From an uncultured Christensenellaceae bacterium (lineage in GTDB: Bacteria; Bacillota; Clostridia; Christensenellales; Christensenellaceae): a DNA stretch of 22,489 bases. The notes under the pieces were generated by a model. The model was not told where the DNA came from. It saw nothing but the letters and a program-made list of their open reading frames with translations, and made no database searches. The DNA lies in NCBI GenBank assembly GCA_934373295.1, contig CAKROK010000031.1, positions 1 to 22,489 of the forward strand, written 5' to 3'. The first letter of the stretch is position 1. Each line of letters begins with the position of its first letter. Below are positions 1 to 7,253 of this stretch, one piece after another. A program made the position numbers and the translations under genes.

Positions 1-96
1 ACGCCTATCGCTATCGAGAAGGGACTTCGTTTCGCAATCCGTGAGGGCGGCAGAACGGTAGGTTCCGGTGTTGTTTCTTCCATCATCGAGGACTAA
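1..96 (+). CDS. tuf: Elongation factor Tu, C-terminal end (partial)
   Basis: The window opens inside this gene. The last 31 codons read TPIAIEKGLRFAIREGG and end in SSIIED before a TAA stop. This is the highly conserved end of the third beta-barrel domain of EF-Tu, the GTPase that carries aminoacyl-tRNA to the ribosome. The match to the family's C-terminal signature (FAIREGGRTVGSGVV) is very strong, although only the tail is visible. A strong intrinsic terminator begins 24 bases after the stop, so this is the last gene of its transcription unit. The usual upstream partners (fusA, rpsG, rpsL) would lie outside the window and cannot be confirmed. Confidence 0.97.
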   Translation, partial: TPIAIEKGLRFAIREGGRTVGSGVVSSIIED

Positions 97-119
97 TTCG
101 GTCGCTTAAATTAACAATT

Positions 120-150
120 AAGAGCTTTCCATTAGGGAGGCTCTTTTTTT
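120..150 (+). terminator. Intrinsic terminator of tuf
   Basis: An 11-bp stem (AAGAGCTTTCC pairing with GGGAGGCTCTT, including two G-U pairs) with an ATTA loop runs directly into a T tract at 144-150. It sits 24 bases after the tuf stop codon. Confidence 0.93.
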
Positions 151-158
151 AATAAGGT

Positions 159-188
159 ATCCCGTCCGGCAAGCCATTCGGACGGGAT
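159..188. repeat. Perfect 10-bp inverted repeat (hairpin)
   Basis: ATCCCGTCCG (159-168) is followed by a 10-base loop and its exact complement CGGACGGGAT (179-188). There is no T tract, so it is not an ordinary intrinsic terminator. It is the first member of the hairpin cluster between tuf and the convergent ABC operon. Confidence 0.85.
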
Positions 189-248
189 GAATTATACGCA
201 AGTCATACGTCTTGCCCTCCGAAGGAAAAGCGAGCTTGCCGACGAGGC

Positions 249-366
249 GCGGCGCAGCTTTCAAGCGTGAAACAGCTTCTGCTGTTTCACGCTTGAAAGT
301 AGCTCGCGTACGCGAGCTTAGTTTTTGCGCGCCATCCTGCGGATGGCGCGCAAAAACCTGCGCCGC
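249..366. repeat. Composite multi-arm hairpin element
   Basis: A 9-bp closing stem (GCGGCGCAG at 249-257 with CTGCGCCGC at 358-366) encloses three perfect inverted repeats. The first is a 19-bp stem with a TTCT loop (258-299). The second is an 18-bp palindrome, AGCTCGCGTACGCGAGCT (301-318). The third is a 15-bp stem with a 5-base loop (322-356). The arms sit almost edge to edge, so the whole could fold as a compact four-way junction in RNA or as a cruciform in DNA. No open reading frame here is credible, because frames on both strands simply read through the palindromes. I do not recognise it as a named repeat family. It could be a mosaic of palindromic interspersed repeats. Confidence 0.85.
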
Positions 367-434
367 ATGTGTACGTGTGAGGCGAATCTTTTTGGCGTTA
401 GCGGGAGGGCGTATCGATTTGAATTTAAAATGGA

Positions 435-451
435 GCTTTGCGGAGCAAAGC
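435..451. repeat. Small perfect hairpin
   Basis: GCTTTGC (435-441), a GGA loop and GCAAAGC (445-451) form a 7-bp perfect inverted repeat. It is the last member of the hairpin cluster in this intergenic stretch. The stretches 189-248, 367-434 and 452-520 show nothing further that I can identify. Confidence 0.7.
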
Positions 452-520
452 AACCTTTTTCTTCAATTTACATGCCTATTAGCTCATTAAAAATCGATTG
501 CACACAACCACACCAGCACC

Positions 521-546
521 AAAAAACCCGCACGGGGCGGGCTTTT
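521..546 (-). terminator. Intrinsic terminator of the GntR/ABC operon
   Basis: Read leftward, CCCGC, a CCCGT loop and GCGGG are followed at once by six T residues (521-526 on the plus strand are A). It starts 8 bases after the stop codon of the small lipoprotein gene, which closes the operon. The flanking A and T runs could also make it work weakly in the other direction. Confidence 0.85.
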
Positions 547-554
547 GTTTTGCG

Positions 555-695
555 TTATTTTGTCTGTCTTACCTCTACGAACCTCGCCGCGTGGTTTGCC
601 GTGTTCATGACGAGCGTCTTTTTGTAGTTAAACGAGCATGAGGATAGGCTCAAGAGCACTGCGAGGGCAAGCGTTATTGAAATTACTTTCTTCAT
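555..695 (-). CDS. Small lipoprotein, 46 aa, last gene of ABC operon
   Basis: The product starts MKKVISITLALAVLLSLSSC and then continues for 26 residues to a TAA stop. Residues 1-20 form a short lipoprotein signal with a charged n-region, a hydrophobic core and a lipobox LSSC at 17-20. The mature peptide would be only about 27 residues, rich in basic and polar residues, and anchored to the outer face of the membrane. The ATG overlaps the TGA stop of the permease gene in an ATGA, which implies translational coupling, and a strong terminator follows 8 bases after the stop. The spacing, overlap and signal peptide support a real gene despite its size. Function is unknown. It could be an accessory subunit of the transporter or the remnant of a longer lipoprotein. 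Confidence 0.72.
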   Translation of the reverse strand: MKKVISITLALAVLLSLSSCSFNYKKTLVMNTANHAARFVEVRQTK

Positions 696-2932
696 AGCTG
701 TTTAGATATCTTCTCAAGCTCCTGCTTGACATCTTCATCGGACAGGTTGAGCTGTGCAGTGTATTCGGTCAAGCTGCTGTTTAGCCCTGTGAAAAGCTCA
801 AAGCTGGTTGAACCGCCGTTTGTGTCATAAGCAAAATGTGTTTGAATGAATTTGGCAAACGCCTCCGACGTATACATCTTTTCATCGATGATATAAAAGC
901 CGCTGTAAGTGCTTATGTATGCGAGTGTCACGTCGCCTTTCAGCATTTTTGCCGCTTCATACTTGTCGGTAAATTCGCGATAGTCGCTTGGATTTGAGGT
1001 GGCGTTTACATATGCGCTGGGGAGATACTCCGAAAAAGCATATCCCTTTGACAGATCTAGCTGGGATGCTTTCATGACAGAGCCTAATATATCCTCAAAC
1101 ACCGCATAAGTTTTGGGCAGGAGAGATTTATGCACTATCATTGTGACGCTCTGTGATTGCTCGGGTATAAGCAGCCTGCTTATAAAGGTTTCGCCGTATG
1201 TGTTTGAGTCGATGACCATGCTCTTAGGAGTGTATTCTATAAGCAGCATGCTGTCCGCGGATATTCTGCTGAGATTGCTGTCGTCGCTTTCGCTCCATTG
1301 TCTTAATGATATGCCCTTTATCTCATCGTTAAATGTGTCGAGAATGCGCTTTTCCTGTTCAGGCGTAAACGTCACGCCCGGATAGTATGTCGAAACGTCG
1401 CACCTGCTCGTGTCCACGCTTAATGAGGTTACATCGTCATAAAGCCGATCGATGCATTTTTGCTTTTCTGCTCCGACGATTTTAAATTCCTCCGGATTCA
1501 GATATAGCATTCTTGTTTTTCTAAGTCCTCCCGAATAGATGTTGACCTCGACTATGCCGCTGCCGTCGTTTCCGCTGACGGAGGATGTCGGTTTGTCTCC
1601 CGCCTGGATTTTTTTGACCTCCTTGGAGAGATTTTTGGATATAATTTTTATTGCTTCCGGGTCATCCGTCTTATATTCTCCTAAATCAGCTAAATATACG
1701 TCCTCGAGATAGAATGTGCCATAATAGCTTGACCAGCTTGACGATTCGTCTTGATATTTGTTGTTTTCAAATGAGATGGCGTTTATTTCCTCCGCCTTGG
1801 GTGAAAAGCCGATCTCTGCGTTAGAGACGAGCGTCATTCCGCCGAACATTGCCGCGCTCAAAAGTATGACTATGCCCAAGCCGGGGATGGCCCGCGCGAC
1901 GTTTTTCCACTTTTTGGTCATTATCAGCTCAAATACGAAGTAAAGCACAGCCGCAGTCACGTATGCGATCACGAACAGGAATATGGCCACGGTGTCGTCG
2001 CTGAAAAGATAGCTGCCTGATTGTGATGTGGTATACAGGAAAAGCCCTGCGGTTATGAGCGAGAACATCGCGAAGCCGATGAGTATTCTGTATATCGCCT
2101 GCATCCTGCGCGAGGGAGCGGACACGCCCGCCATTTCGCTCGCTCTGCGCTTATAGAACAGACAGCCCAGCGCGATGTAGCCTATCGCGAGTACGAAAGA
2201 ATATAGCGATGCCCAGCCGTCCGTGAGGACATTCGCGCTCATAAAGCCCGCCGCGAGGTTTAAGCACTTGTATGAATCGACGAGCGCATTTGCGCTTATC
2301 AGATCTCGAGGAAGGCTTATGCTCACGCATCCCGTGAACAGACCGGTTAACATCTGGGGCAGGAATATTATTATCGCGGACATTATTATGTTCGAGAACG
2401 TCGTTCCCGTTATGCTCATGGCCAGCGCGGATGCGGCGGACGCGAGCAGAGCCGCGATGATGCAGTTTAATACGATGAGCGCGAGCGTGCCGTAATTAAA
2501 GCTGATGAACATGGAGAATATCAGCCCTATCAGCATCGCTAACAGCCCTGCGCTTACGGCGATCATGCCTATCATGCAGACCACGGCGAGTATGCTGCTT
2601 ATATAGACCGTCTCTCTGCGCTGGGGCAGCGCGTGATAAAAATCACACGAGGAGCGGCTGTTTAAAAAGCTCAGCGCGACCAACGTCATTATTATCGCGC
2701 CTATTACACATATCGTGGGCAGCGCGCCCAATACGACGTTCGATTCGACGGGTATTTGAGTTATCTCCATTTTCCCGACGGGGGTCATGTCCGAAAGGAA
2801 GTTTCCGAAGATCACCGTCCCCGTCATGCTGAATATCACTTGGAGAAACGCGAGTATTCCGGCGATTATCCCCAGCGTCTTTATGCGGCGCAATGCGGAG
2901 ATAATAACGCCTCCGTCAAAAAGGTTTTTCAT
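692..2932 (-). CDS. ABC transporter permease (ABC-2 type, large extracytoplasmic domain)
   Basis: This 746-residue membrane protein is the permease partner of the ATPase encoded just upstream. The first half (to about residue 370) holds roughly eight to nine hydrophobic segments, starting near residues 19-43, 65-90 and 109-142. A motif typical of clostridial ABC-2 permeases, SSCDFYHALPQRRE, lies around residues 94-107 between membrane segments. From about residue 370 to the end I see no membrane span, so this half probably folds outside the cell. The start ATG overlaps the ATPase stop as ATGA, and the stop overlaps the next gene in the same way. The operon pattern (GntR, ATPase, permease) resembles Bacillus YtrABC-type systems responding to cell-envelope stress. 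The substrate is not deducible. Confidence 0.85.
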   Translation of the reverse strand: MKNLFDGGVIISALRRIKTLGIIAGILAFLQVIFSMTGTVIFGNFLSDMTPVGKMEITQIPVESNVVLGALPTICVIGAIIMTLVALSFLNSRSSCDFYHALPQRRETVYISSILAVVCMIGMIAVSAGLLAMLIGLIFSMFISFNYGTLALIVLNCIIAALLASAASALAMSITGTTFSNIIMSAIIIFLPQMLTGLFTGCVSISLPRDLISANALVDSYKCLNLAAGFMSANVLTDGWASLYSFVLAIGYIALGCLFYKRRASEMAGVSAPSRRMQAIYRILIGFAMFSLITAGLFLYTTSQSGSYLFSDDTVAIFLFVIAYVTAAVLYFVFELIMTKKWKNVARAIPGLGIVILLSAAMFGGMTLVSNAEIGFSPKAEEINAISFENNKYQDESSSWSSYYGTFYLEDVYLADLGEYKTDDPEAIKIISKNLSKEVKKIQAGDKPTSSVSGNDGSGIVEVNIYSGGLRKTRMLYLNPEEFKIVGAEKQKCIDRLYDDVTSLSVDTSRCDVSTYYPGVTFTPEQEKRILDTFNDEIKGISLRQWSESDDSNLSRISADSMLLIEYTPKSMVIDSNTYGETFISRLLIPEQSQSVTMIVHKSLLPKTYAVFEDILGSVMKASQLDLSKGYAFSEYLPSAYVNATSNPSDYREFTDKYEAAKMLKGDVTLAYISTYSGFYIIDEKMYTSEAFAKFIQTHFAYDTNGGSTSFELFTGLNSSLTEYTAQLNLSDEDVKQELEKISKQL

Positions 2933-3837
2933 TTTAACACCTCCTCGTGGTCGCTGTAGCTGTATCCCAATGCCTCGAGCTCAAAGGTGAACACCTCTTC
3001 AAGGCTCAGGGGGAGAATATCGAGTATGCTCGGGTTCATCGCGGCGAGCTTGGATTGTATCTCATCGCGGTCTCCGCGCACTATCATGTTCGCGACGGAG
3101 CCGCGCTTTGTGAAGCGCTTTATGTCGATGCCCTCAAAGCGGCTTTGGTCGTATTCGCCGTTAAAAGCTATCTGAACCTTAAACTGCTTGGTCTTTAGGC
3201 CGCCTATGTCGCTTTCCAAAATTATGTCGCCCTTGTGGATGAGGGCGAGGCTGTCGCACGTGTCCTCCAGCTCGCGCAGGGAGTGAGAGGTTATTATCGC
3301 GGATGCGTGCCTGTCGAGTACGTCCGCGCAGATTATGCTCTTAATGTAGTTTCTCATCACGGGGTCCAGCCCGTCAAACGTCTCGTCGAAGAATATGTAA
3401 TCGGGGCGGCGGGAAAGGGCGAGTATCGTCGCGGCCTGCCTGCGCATACCCTTTGAAAATGAGCCGAGGCGCTTGTTCATGGGCAGGGTGAGCTGCGCCG
3501 CGAGCGCGTTTAGGCGGTCGGCGTCAAAGCGCTTAAAGAGCGAGCGATAAAGCTGCGCCATGGATTTCAAGGTTCCGTTAGCAGGCAAAAACAGCTCATC
3601 CGCGACATACGCTATGCGCTCCTTTACCTCGGGATTCTCCCAAACAGGCGCATCGTCCACAAAGACCTCGCCCGCGTCCGGGCGGTATACGCCGGAGAGC
3701 ACGCGCAGTAATGTGGATTTACCTGCGCCGTTTGAGCCGACAAGCCCCAATATCCTGCCGTCCGGTATTTTAAAGTTCACGCAGTCCAGCGCGGTATAGT
3801 CGTCAAAGCGCTTGGTGATGTAGCTTGCCTCTATCAT
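2929..3837 (-). CDS. ABC transporter ATP-binding protein (YtrB-like)
   Basis: This 302-residue ATPase powers the adjacent permease. The Walker A motif GSNGAGKST is at residues 34-42, the ABC signature appears as FSKGMRRQ at 127-134 and Walker B with its catalytic glutamate is DYIFFDE at 146-152. A D-loop (GLDP) and a switch histidine in ITSHS follow. The position where a Q-loop glutamine is expected reads YVADELFL, so that glutamine is not obvious, a feature I have seen described for this subgroup. The C-terminal 90 residues form an accessory region. The ATG overlaps the GntR stop codon (ATGA), and the TGA stop overlaps the permease start, so the three are coupled. Gene order and similarity point to the YtrB/BcrA-like exporter group. 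The transported compound is unknown. Confidence 0.92.
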   Translation of the reverse strand: MIEASYITKRFDDYTALDCVNFKIPDGRILGLVGSNGAGKSTLLRVLSGVYRPDAGEVFVDDAPVWENPEVKERIAYVADELFLPANGTLKSMAQLYRSLFKRFDADRLNALAAQLTLPMNKRLGSFSKGMRRQAATILALSRRPDYIFFDETFDGLDPVMRNYIKSIICADVLDRHASAIITSHSLRELEDTCDSLALIHKGDIILESDIGGLKTKQFKVQIAFNGEYDQSRFEGIDIKRFTKRGSVANMIVRGDRDEIQSKLAAMNPSILDILPLSLEEVFTFELEALGYSYSDHEEVLK

Positions 3838-4229
3838 TTTTCTTCACTCTCCTTTCCGTTTGTGAGCGAGGACGCATATGCATCCTCGACGCTCTTTATG
3901 ACGATGTCCTTGTCTATGCCTATGAGGGCGAACTGTGAAAACTGCTGCTTTAAGCCCTCCAGCTTTTTAAGCTCCTTTTGTTTTAGCACGTCATGGGCAT
4001 CTGCGCTGATGAAGTAGCCGCGGCCGGGGACAGAGAATATGAGTCCACACGCGTCTAATTCACCATATGCCTTTAGGATGGTGTTGGGGTTTATGGAAAG
4101 CTCCGTGGATAATCCGCGCACGGAGGGGAGTTGGTCGCCCGGTTTCATGGCGCCCGTGAGCATGAAGCGCTCGACTTCGTCGACGATCTGTTCATAGACG
4201 GGTACGCGGGACATTACATCAAGCTGCAT
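3834..4229 (-). CDS. GntR-family repressor, YtrA subfamily
   Basis: This 131-residue regulator has a winged helix-turn-helix at residues 9-78. Recognisable elements are VYEQIVDEVERF, PGDQLPSVRGL and the recognition-helix region SINPNTILKAYGELDACGLI, ending in a wing with PGRGYFI. The C-terminal tail is only about 50 residues and helical, which is characteristic of the YtrA subfamily rather than GntR proteins with large effector domains. It is the first gene of the operon, so it probably represses its own promoter and the ABC genes behind it. A good ribosome binding site (AAGGAGGA) lies 9 bases before the ATG. The stop overlaps the ATPase start. The inducer is unknown, although family members often respond to envelope-active compounds. 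Confidence 0.92.
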   Translation of the reverse strand: MQLDVMSRVPVYEQIVDEVERFMLTGAMKPGDQLPSVRGLSTELSINPNTILKAYGELDACGLIFSVPGRGYFISADAHDVLKQKELKKLEGLKQQFSQFALIGIDKDIVIKSVEDAYASSLTNGKESEEK

Positions 4230-4249
4230 AGGTCTGTTCCTCCTTAACT

Positions 4250-4304
4250 GTTCTATCTGACTTAATACAATTATATCATACTATCATATGCGTGTCAATA
4301 GAAC
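4250..4304 (-). promoter_or_regulatory. Sigma-A promoter of GntR/ABC operon with flanking inverted repeat
   Basis: Read leftward, TTGACA (4293-4298), a 17-base spacer and TATAAT (4270-4275) give a consensus sigma-A promoter with an extended TG at the -10. The core is flanked by an exact 7-bp inverted repeat, GTTCTAT at 4250-4256 and ATAGAAC at 4298-4304. Inside it, TATCATAC and TATCATAT form a short direct repeat. Either could be operator sequence for the GntR protein encoded immediately downstream. That role is inference. Confidence 0.85.
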
Positions 4305-4351
4305 GGGATGTAACAAATTTACAAACAATTTGCAAACATGCGGTATAAGCA

Positions 4352-4381
4352 TTGATAAAGGCATAGGACAGATGGTAAAAT
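4352..4381 (+). promoter_or_regulatory. Sigma-A promoter of the zinc-ribbon/amidase pair
   Basis: TTGATA (4352-4357), an 18-base spacer and TAAAAT (4376-4381) lie about 40 bases before the first start codon and point rightward. A nearby inverted repeat, CAAATT (4314-4319) and AATTTG (4327-4332), sits between this promoter and the divergent GntR promoter and could be a regulator site. Confidence 0.7.
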
Positions 4382-4422
4382 AAAGTCGGAAAAAAGTATT
4401 CGATTTAAGAGGATGGACCGAT

Positions 4423-5406
4423 TTGAAATCCAGACAAAGGCATTTTTGCGATAAATGCGGAGCAAAATTGAAAAAGGATACGCAGTTTTGCCACAGGTGC
4501 GGAGCACAGGCGGCGGGCGACGGGAGCGGCGGATATGATGCGCACGGGGCGCATGGCACGAATTTCGTGGCGATAATAATGCCTGCGATGGGCGTGCTTA
4601 CGTTTGCGCTCGTCGCGGTGCTCGTGCTCATATTGACGGGCGTTCTGCCTATAAGGGAAAATTCGCCCGTGCAGACGTTTGAGCCGGATACCGCGCTCAC
4701 GCAGGCGGGGCATCCGGACGACGCGGGCTACAGCTTTGTGAATATTCAGGGCTGCTGGTATTGGAGCAGAGAGGACGAGGGAAAGCTCGCGTATATAGAG
4801 ATAGGCAGCGACGGAGATAAGCCGCTTGTAAGCGCATTTTACTATACAGACGACGTGGACTATGTGACTGCGCAGAAGATATCCGCCGTTAGGACGACGG
4901 CGGTAGATACGCTAACGTTTAGATTTGAGGATTCATATGAGGGACGGGGAGAGGTGACTGTCAGCTATGACGACACGACGGGCAGCTTAAAGCTGGATGT
5001 TGACGGCGATTCCTATCTCTCCTATGCGTGCGTAAACGGTTTTTTCCCGTATGCGGAGGACAGCAGGGTCGAGCTGTATAACCTCGAAGGCTCGGTTCAT
5101 CTGCGCATATTGCCGGATGTCTCAATTCGCCTGTACACGAAGCAGGAGATAATCGAGTGCATTCAGCCCTGGCTGTATTACGGATATACCGTACCGCAGG
5201 CGCTGCGCTTTGCGAGAAACGAGGTGTTCGCGACATACGGAAATCTCTTTAAGGACGAAGAGCTTAACGACTATTTTTACGTAAAGAGGGGAGATATCTT
5301 TGCGATAAACCCCACGGTGGATTCCGCAAAGGTCTATGACATGATGAACGACTATGAAAAGCAGAATATAGACCTCATAAAGGCGATGGAGGAGGAGTAT
5401 AAGTGA
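4423..5406 (+). CDS. Membrane protein with N-terminal zinc ribbon and C-terminal YARHG domain
   Basis: This 327-residue protein starts with a zinc ribbon at its N-terminus (C9-x2-C12 and C23-x2-C26). One membrane span follows at about 47-77. The middle region (about 90-255) is a beta-rich, probably extracytoplasmic segment with no recognised family. A YARHG domain covers about 260-327 (ARNEVFATYGNLFKDEELNDYF). The ribbon would be cytoplasmic and the rest outside. The start is TTG, with AGAGGA about 9 bases upstream. The nearby ATG at 4414 is in another frame that closes after 13 codons. The TGA stop overlaps the GTG start of the amidase gene, so the two are probably coupled and act together at the envelope. 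The exact function is unknown. Confidence 0.85.
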   Translation: MKSRQRHFCDKCGAKLKKDTQFCHRCGAQAAGDGSGGYDAHGAHGTNFVAIIMPAMGVLTFALVAVLVLILTGVLPIRENSPVQTFEPDTALTQAGHPDDAGYSFVNIQGCWYWSREDEGKLAYIEIGSDGDKPLVSAFYYTDDVDYVTAQKISAVRTTAVDTLTFRFEDSYEGRGEVTVSYDDTTGSLKLDVDGDSYLSYACVNGFFPYAEDSRVELYNLEGSVHLRILPDVSIRLYTKQEIIECIQPWLYYGYTVPQALRFARNEVFATYGNLFKDEELNDYFYVKRGDIFAINPTVDSAKVYDMMNDYEKQNIDLIKAMEEEYK

Positions 5407-6422
5407 AAAAAGCGGCGGCGCTGATATTTGCGCTTTTGATATGCCTTAACATGACGGCATGTGCGCCAATAGCCGATTCGCCTCTGCCTGTAGAAAGCGA
5501 GGATGAGGGCATACCCGCGGCGGAGCTAGTTCCGTCATATGAGATGAGCGAGGACGAGCCGGACGAAAGCGCACCGGCTGACGACGCGGCCAGCGACGAA
5601 CCCATGACGGAGAAGAGCTTGCTGGAGGTCGAGGGAAAGCTGCGCGAGCTGGGATATTTAAATGAAAAAGACCTGACGGAGGAAGAAGTCGATACGGCGA
5701 TAAAGGAGTTTCAGCGGGAAAACGACCTGCCCGAGACGGGCGTTTTGGATAGAGTGACTAAAAACGCGATATATTCATCGGCGGTGAAGGAATGTGAAAA
5801 GCCGCTTGAAGGGCTGATAATAGGGCTGGACCCCGGTCATCAGACCAAGGCGAATATCGATAGAGAGCCGGTTGCGCCCAATTCTAAGAATATGAAATAC
5901 AAGGTGACGGGCGGAACGCGGGGCAGATTCACGGGAGTGCCCGAATATGAAGTGAACCTTAACGTTGCGCTCATGCTGAGGGACCTGCTCGAGGAGCAGG
6001 GCGCCACGGTGGTCATGACGCGCGAGACGAACGACGTCGATATTTCAAACATAGCGCGCGCACAGTTCTTTAACGAGCAGCAGACGGACTATGCGCTGCG
6101 GCTGCACTGCAACGGCTCGGACGACGCGAGCGTACACGGCGCATTTATGCTGGTGCCTACGGAGAACCCCTATCTCGACGAATGTAAAACCGCGGCGCAG
6201 CTTTTGATAGATGCGTATTGTGAAAAGACGGGTGCTAAAAACCTCGGGCTGACGTATAGGAGCGACCAGACGGGCTTCAACTGGTCGACGAGAATGGTCA
6301 TAAACATCGAAATGGGGCATATGACCAATGAGGAAGAGGACAAAAAGCTCGCGAACCCCGACTATCAAAAGCTCATGGCGCAGGGACTGTTCGATGGGAT
6401 TATGAAGTATTTTGAGAATTAG
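5403..6422 (+). CDS. N-acetylmuramoyl-L-alanine amidase, lipoprotein with peptidoglycan-binding domain
   Basis: This 339-residue enzyme should cleave the amide bond between N-acetylmuramic acid and the stem peptide of peptidoglycan. Residues 1-20 form a lipoprotein signal with lipobox MTAC (C20), so the enzyme is membrane-anchored outside the cell. An acidic low-complexity linker (about 30-70) leads into a PG_binding_1 domain at about 72-125 and then an Amidase_3 domain at about 137-337. The expected zinc ligands are visible: H146 in LDPGH, E181 in the ExxxNL motif and H235 in LRLHCNG. The catalytic glutamate is E303 in INIEMGHMTN. The start is GTG, overlapping the preceding stop (GTGA), with GGAGGAG about 8 bases upstream. 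All key residues are present, so it should be active. Confidence 0.93.
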   Translation: MKKAAALIFALLICLNMTACAPIADSPLPVESEDEGIPAAELVPSYEMSEDEPDESAPADDAASDEPMTEKSLLEVEGKLRELGYLNEKDLTEEEVDTAIKEFQRENDLPETGVLDRVTKNAIYSSAVKECEKPLEGLIIGLDPGHQTKANIDREPVAPNSKNMKYKVTGGTRGRFTGVPEYEVNLNVALMLRDLLEEQGATVVMTRETNDVDISNIARAQFFNEQQTDYALRLHCNGSDDASVHGAFMLVPTENPYLDECKTAAQLLIDAYCEKTGAKNLGLTYRSDQTGFNWSTRMVINIEMGHMTNEEEDKKLANPDYQKLMAQGLFDGIMKYFEN

Positions 6423-6424
6423 AT

Positions 6425-6455
6425 AAAAAAACGCTCGCATCAACGGGCGGTTTTT
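6425..6455 (+). terminator. Terminator between convergent amidase and pnuC genes
   Basis: CGCTCG and CGGGCG (one G-T pair) with a CATCAA loop are flanked by an A run and a T run, with one bulged G. It starts 3 bases after the amidase stop. The flanking runs allow it to serve the leftward gene ending at 6458 as well, but the stem is slightly better rightward. Confidence 0.8.
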
Positions 6456-6457
6456 GC

Positions 6458-7150
6458 TTAGGCGGTCTGCCGCGCTTTCATCCTCTTCCAGCTCAAAAAG
6501 CCGTAAATGTCGTTTATGAGAAATGTGGAAAAGCATACGACGACGCTGATGTATACCGTATTTTCCACGCTCGCCATTATCCACAGCACTATCAACACGA
6601 CGTCGTTTGCCGCATATGCGAGGGCGAAATAGGGGCTTCTTCTAAACGTGAGATACGCGGCGATAAAGCTGGTCGTGACGGAGATTGTGCTGGGGATGAT
6701 GTTGGCGGTTTTGAAGCGTACTAAAATAAAGTAAAACGCGCAGGTGACGACCGCCGAGGCCAAGAGCATGAGCAAGACTTCTCTTTTGCCTATCGCGTTT
6801 ACCTTGACCTCGCTTCTTTTTCCCTCATAGGGATGCCTTATCCAGGAGATGAGCGAAAAGACCGCCATGGGCATAGTCATGCCGAGGTACGTCAGCATCT
6901 CTCCGTAGTATCTGAAGCTATAGGAAATTATCCCGTATAATAGGCTGAATATTATCATCAGGGCTTGCCCGATGGGATGACCCTTTGCGTTTAGTATGAG
7001 CGAGGATACGCCTATGAGCGACGCGGCGAGAGTTGTGTAATTTGCCCTGTCAAACAGGCAGAACGAGACGATGATGAGCGCGGCGGAAGAGGCCCACAGC
7101 GCGATTTCCTTTAAGTGAAAGTAACCTGTCGAGTTTTTTGTGTTTTGCAT
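6458..7150 (-). CDS. pnuC: PnuC-family vitamin/nucleoside transporter
   Basis: This 230-residue integral membrane protein has about seven hydrophobic segments. It carries recognisable PnuC features: the segment around YGEMLTYLGMTMPMAVFSLISW, and a C-terminal region with AYAANDVVLIVLW and FLINDIYGFLSW. PnuC proteins facilitate diffusion of nicotinamide riboside; relatives carry riboflavin, thiamine or deoxynucleosides, so the substrate is not certain here. I chose the ATG at 7148-7150 because GGAGG lies 4 bases before it and the upstream in-frame ATGs fall inside a terminator-like stem. A much longer frame reaching 7456 would cross the promoter and overlap the neighbouring gene. The gene has its own promoter and structured leader, so it is probably regulated by transcript attenuation. 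Confidence 0.82.
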   Translation of the reverse strand: MQNTKNSTGYFHLKEIALWASSAALIIVSFCLFDRANYTTLAASLIGVSSLILNAKGHPIGQALMIIFSLLYGIISYSFRYYGEMLTYLGMTMPMAVFSLISWIRHPYEGKRSEVKVNAIGKREVLLMLLASAVVTCAFYFILVRFKTANIIPSTISVTTSFIAAYLTFRRSPYFALAYAANDVVLIVLWIMASVENTVYISVVVCFSTFLINDIYGFLSWKRMKARQTA

Positions 7151-7250
7151 AAATCCTCCGTAAAAAAGCATCCGCATACACATCTTCTGAGACCTAATGA
7201 TGTGTAAACGAATGCTTATTCGCAATCTTCTACCCGGTGGCAGTAACGTT
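7151..7250 (-). promoter_or_regulatory. Structured 5' leader with intrinsic attenuator of pnuC (possible riboswitch)
   Basis: Leftward, the transcribed leader is about 97 bases. Its 3' half is a 19-position stem (7199-7217 with 7166-7184; two G-U pairs and one mismatch) with a 14-base loop, followed by six T residues (7162-7167). It ends 11 bases before the start codon. That is an intrinsic terminator placed between promoter and gene, the hallmark of attenuation. The 5' half (about 7218-7250) contains CTGCCACCGGGTAG, which can fold on itself, and would be the candidate sensing part. I could not match it to the TPP, FMN, preQ1 or NAD classes I know. Confidence 0.7.
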
Positions 7251-7253
7251 GAG

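Noticed and set aside
118..490. Reading frames of 92-111 residues on both strands across the hairpin cluster
   Set aside because: They run through palindromes, so both strands give similar peptides. They have no ribosome site or homology, and they overlap the tuf terminator or the palindromic arms.
7218..7250. TPP, FMN, preQ1 or cobalamin riboswitch in the pnuC leader
   Set aside because: The conserved core motifs of these classes were not found in the 97-base leader. I left it unassigned.
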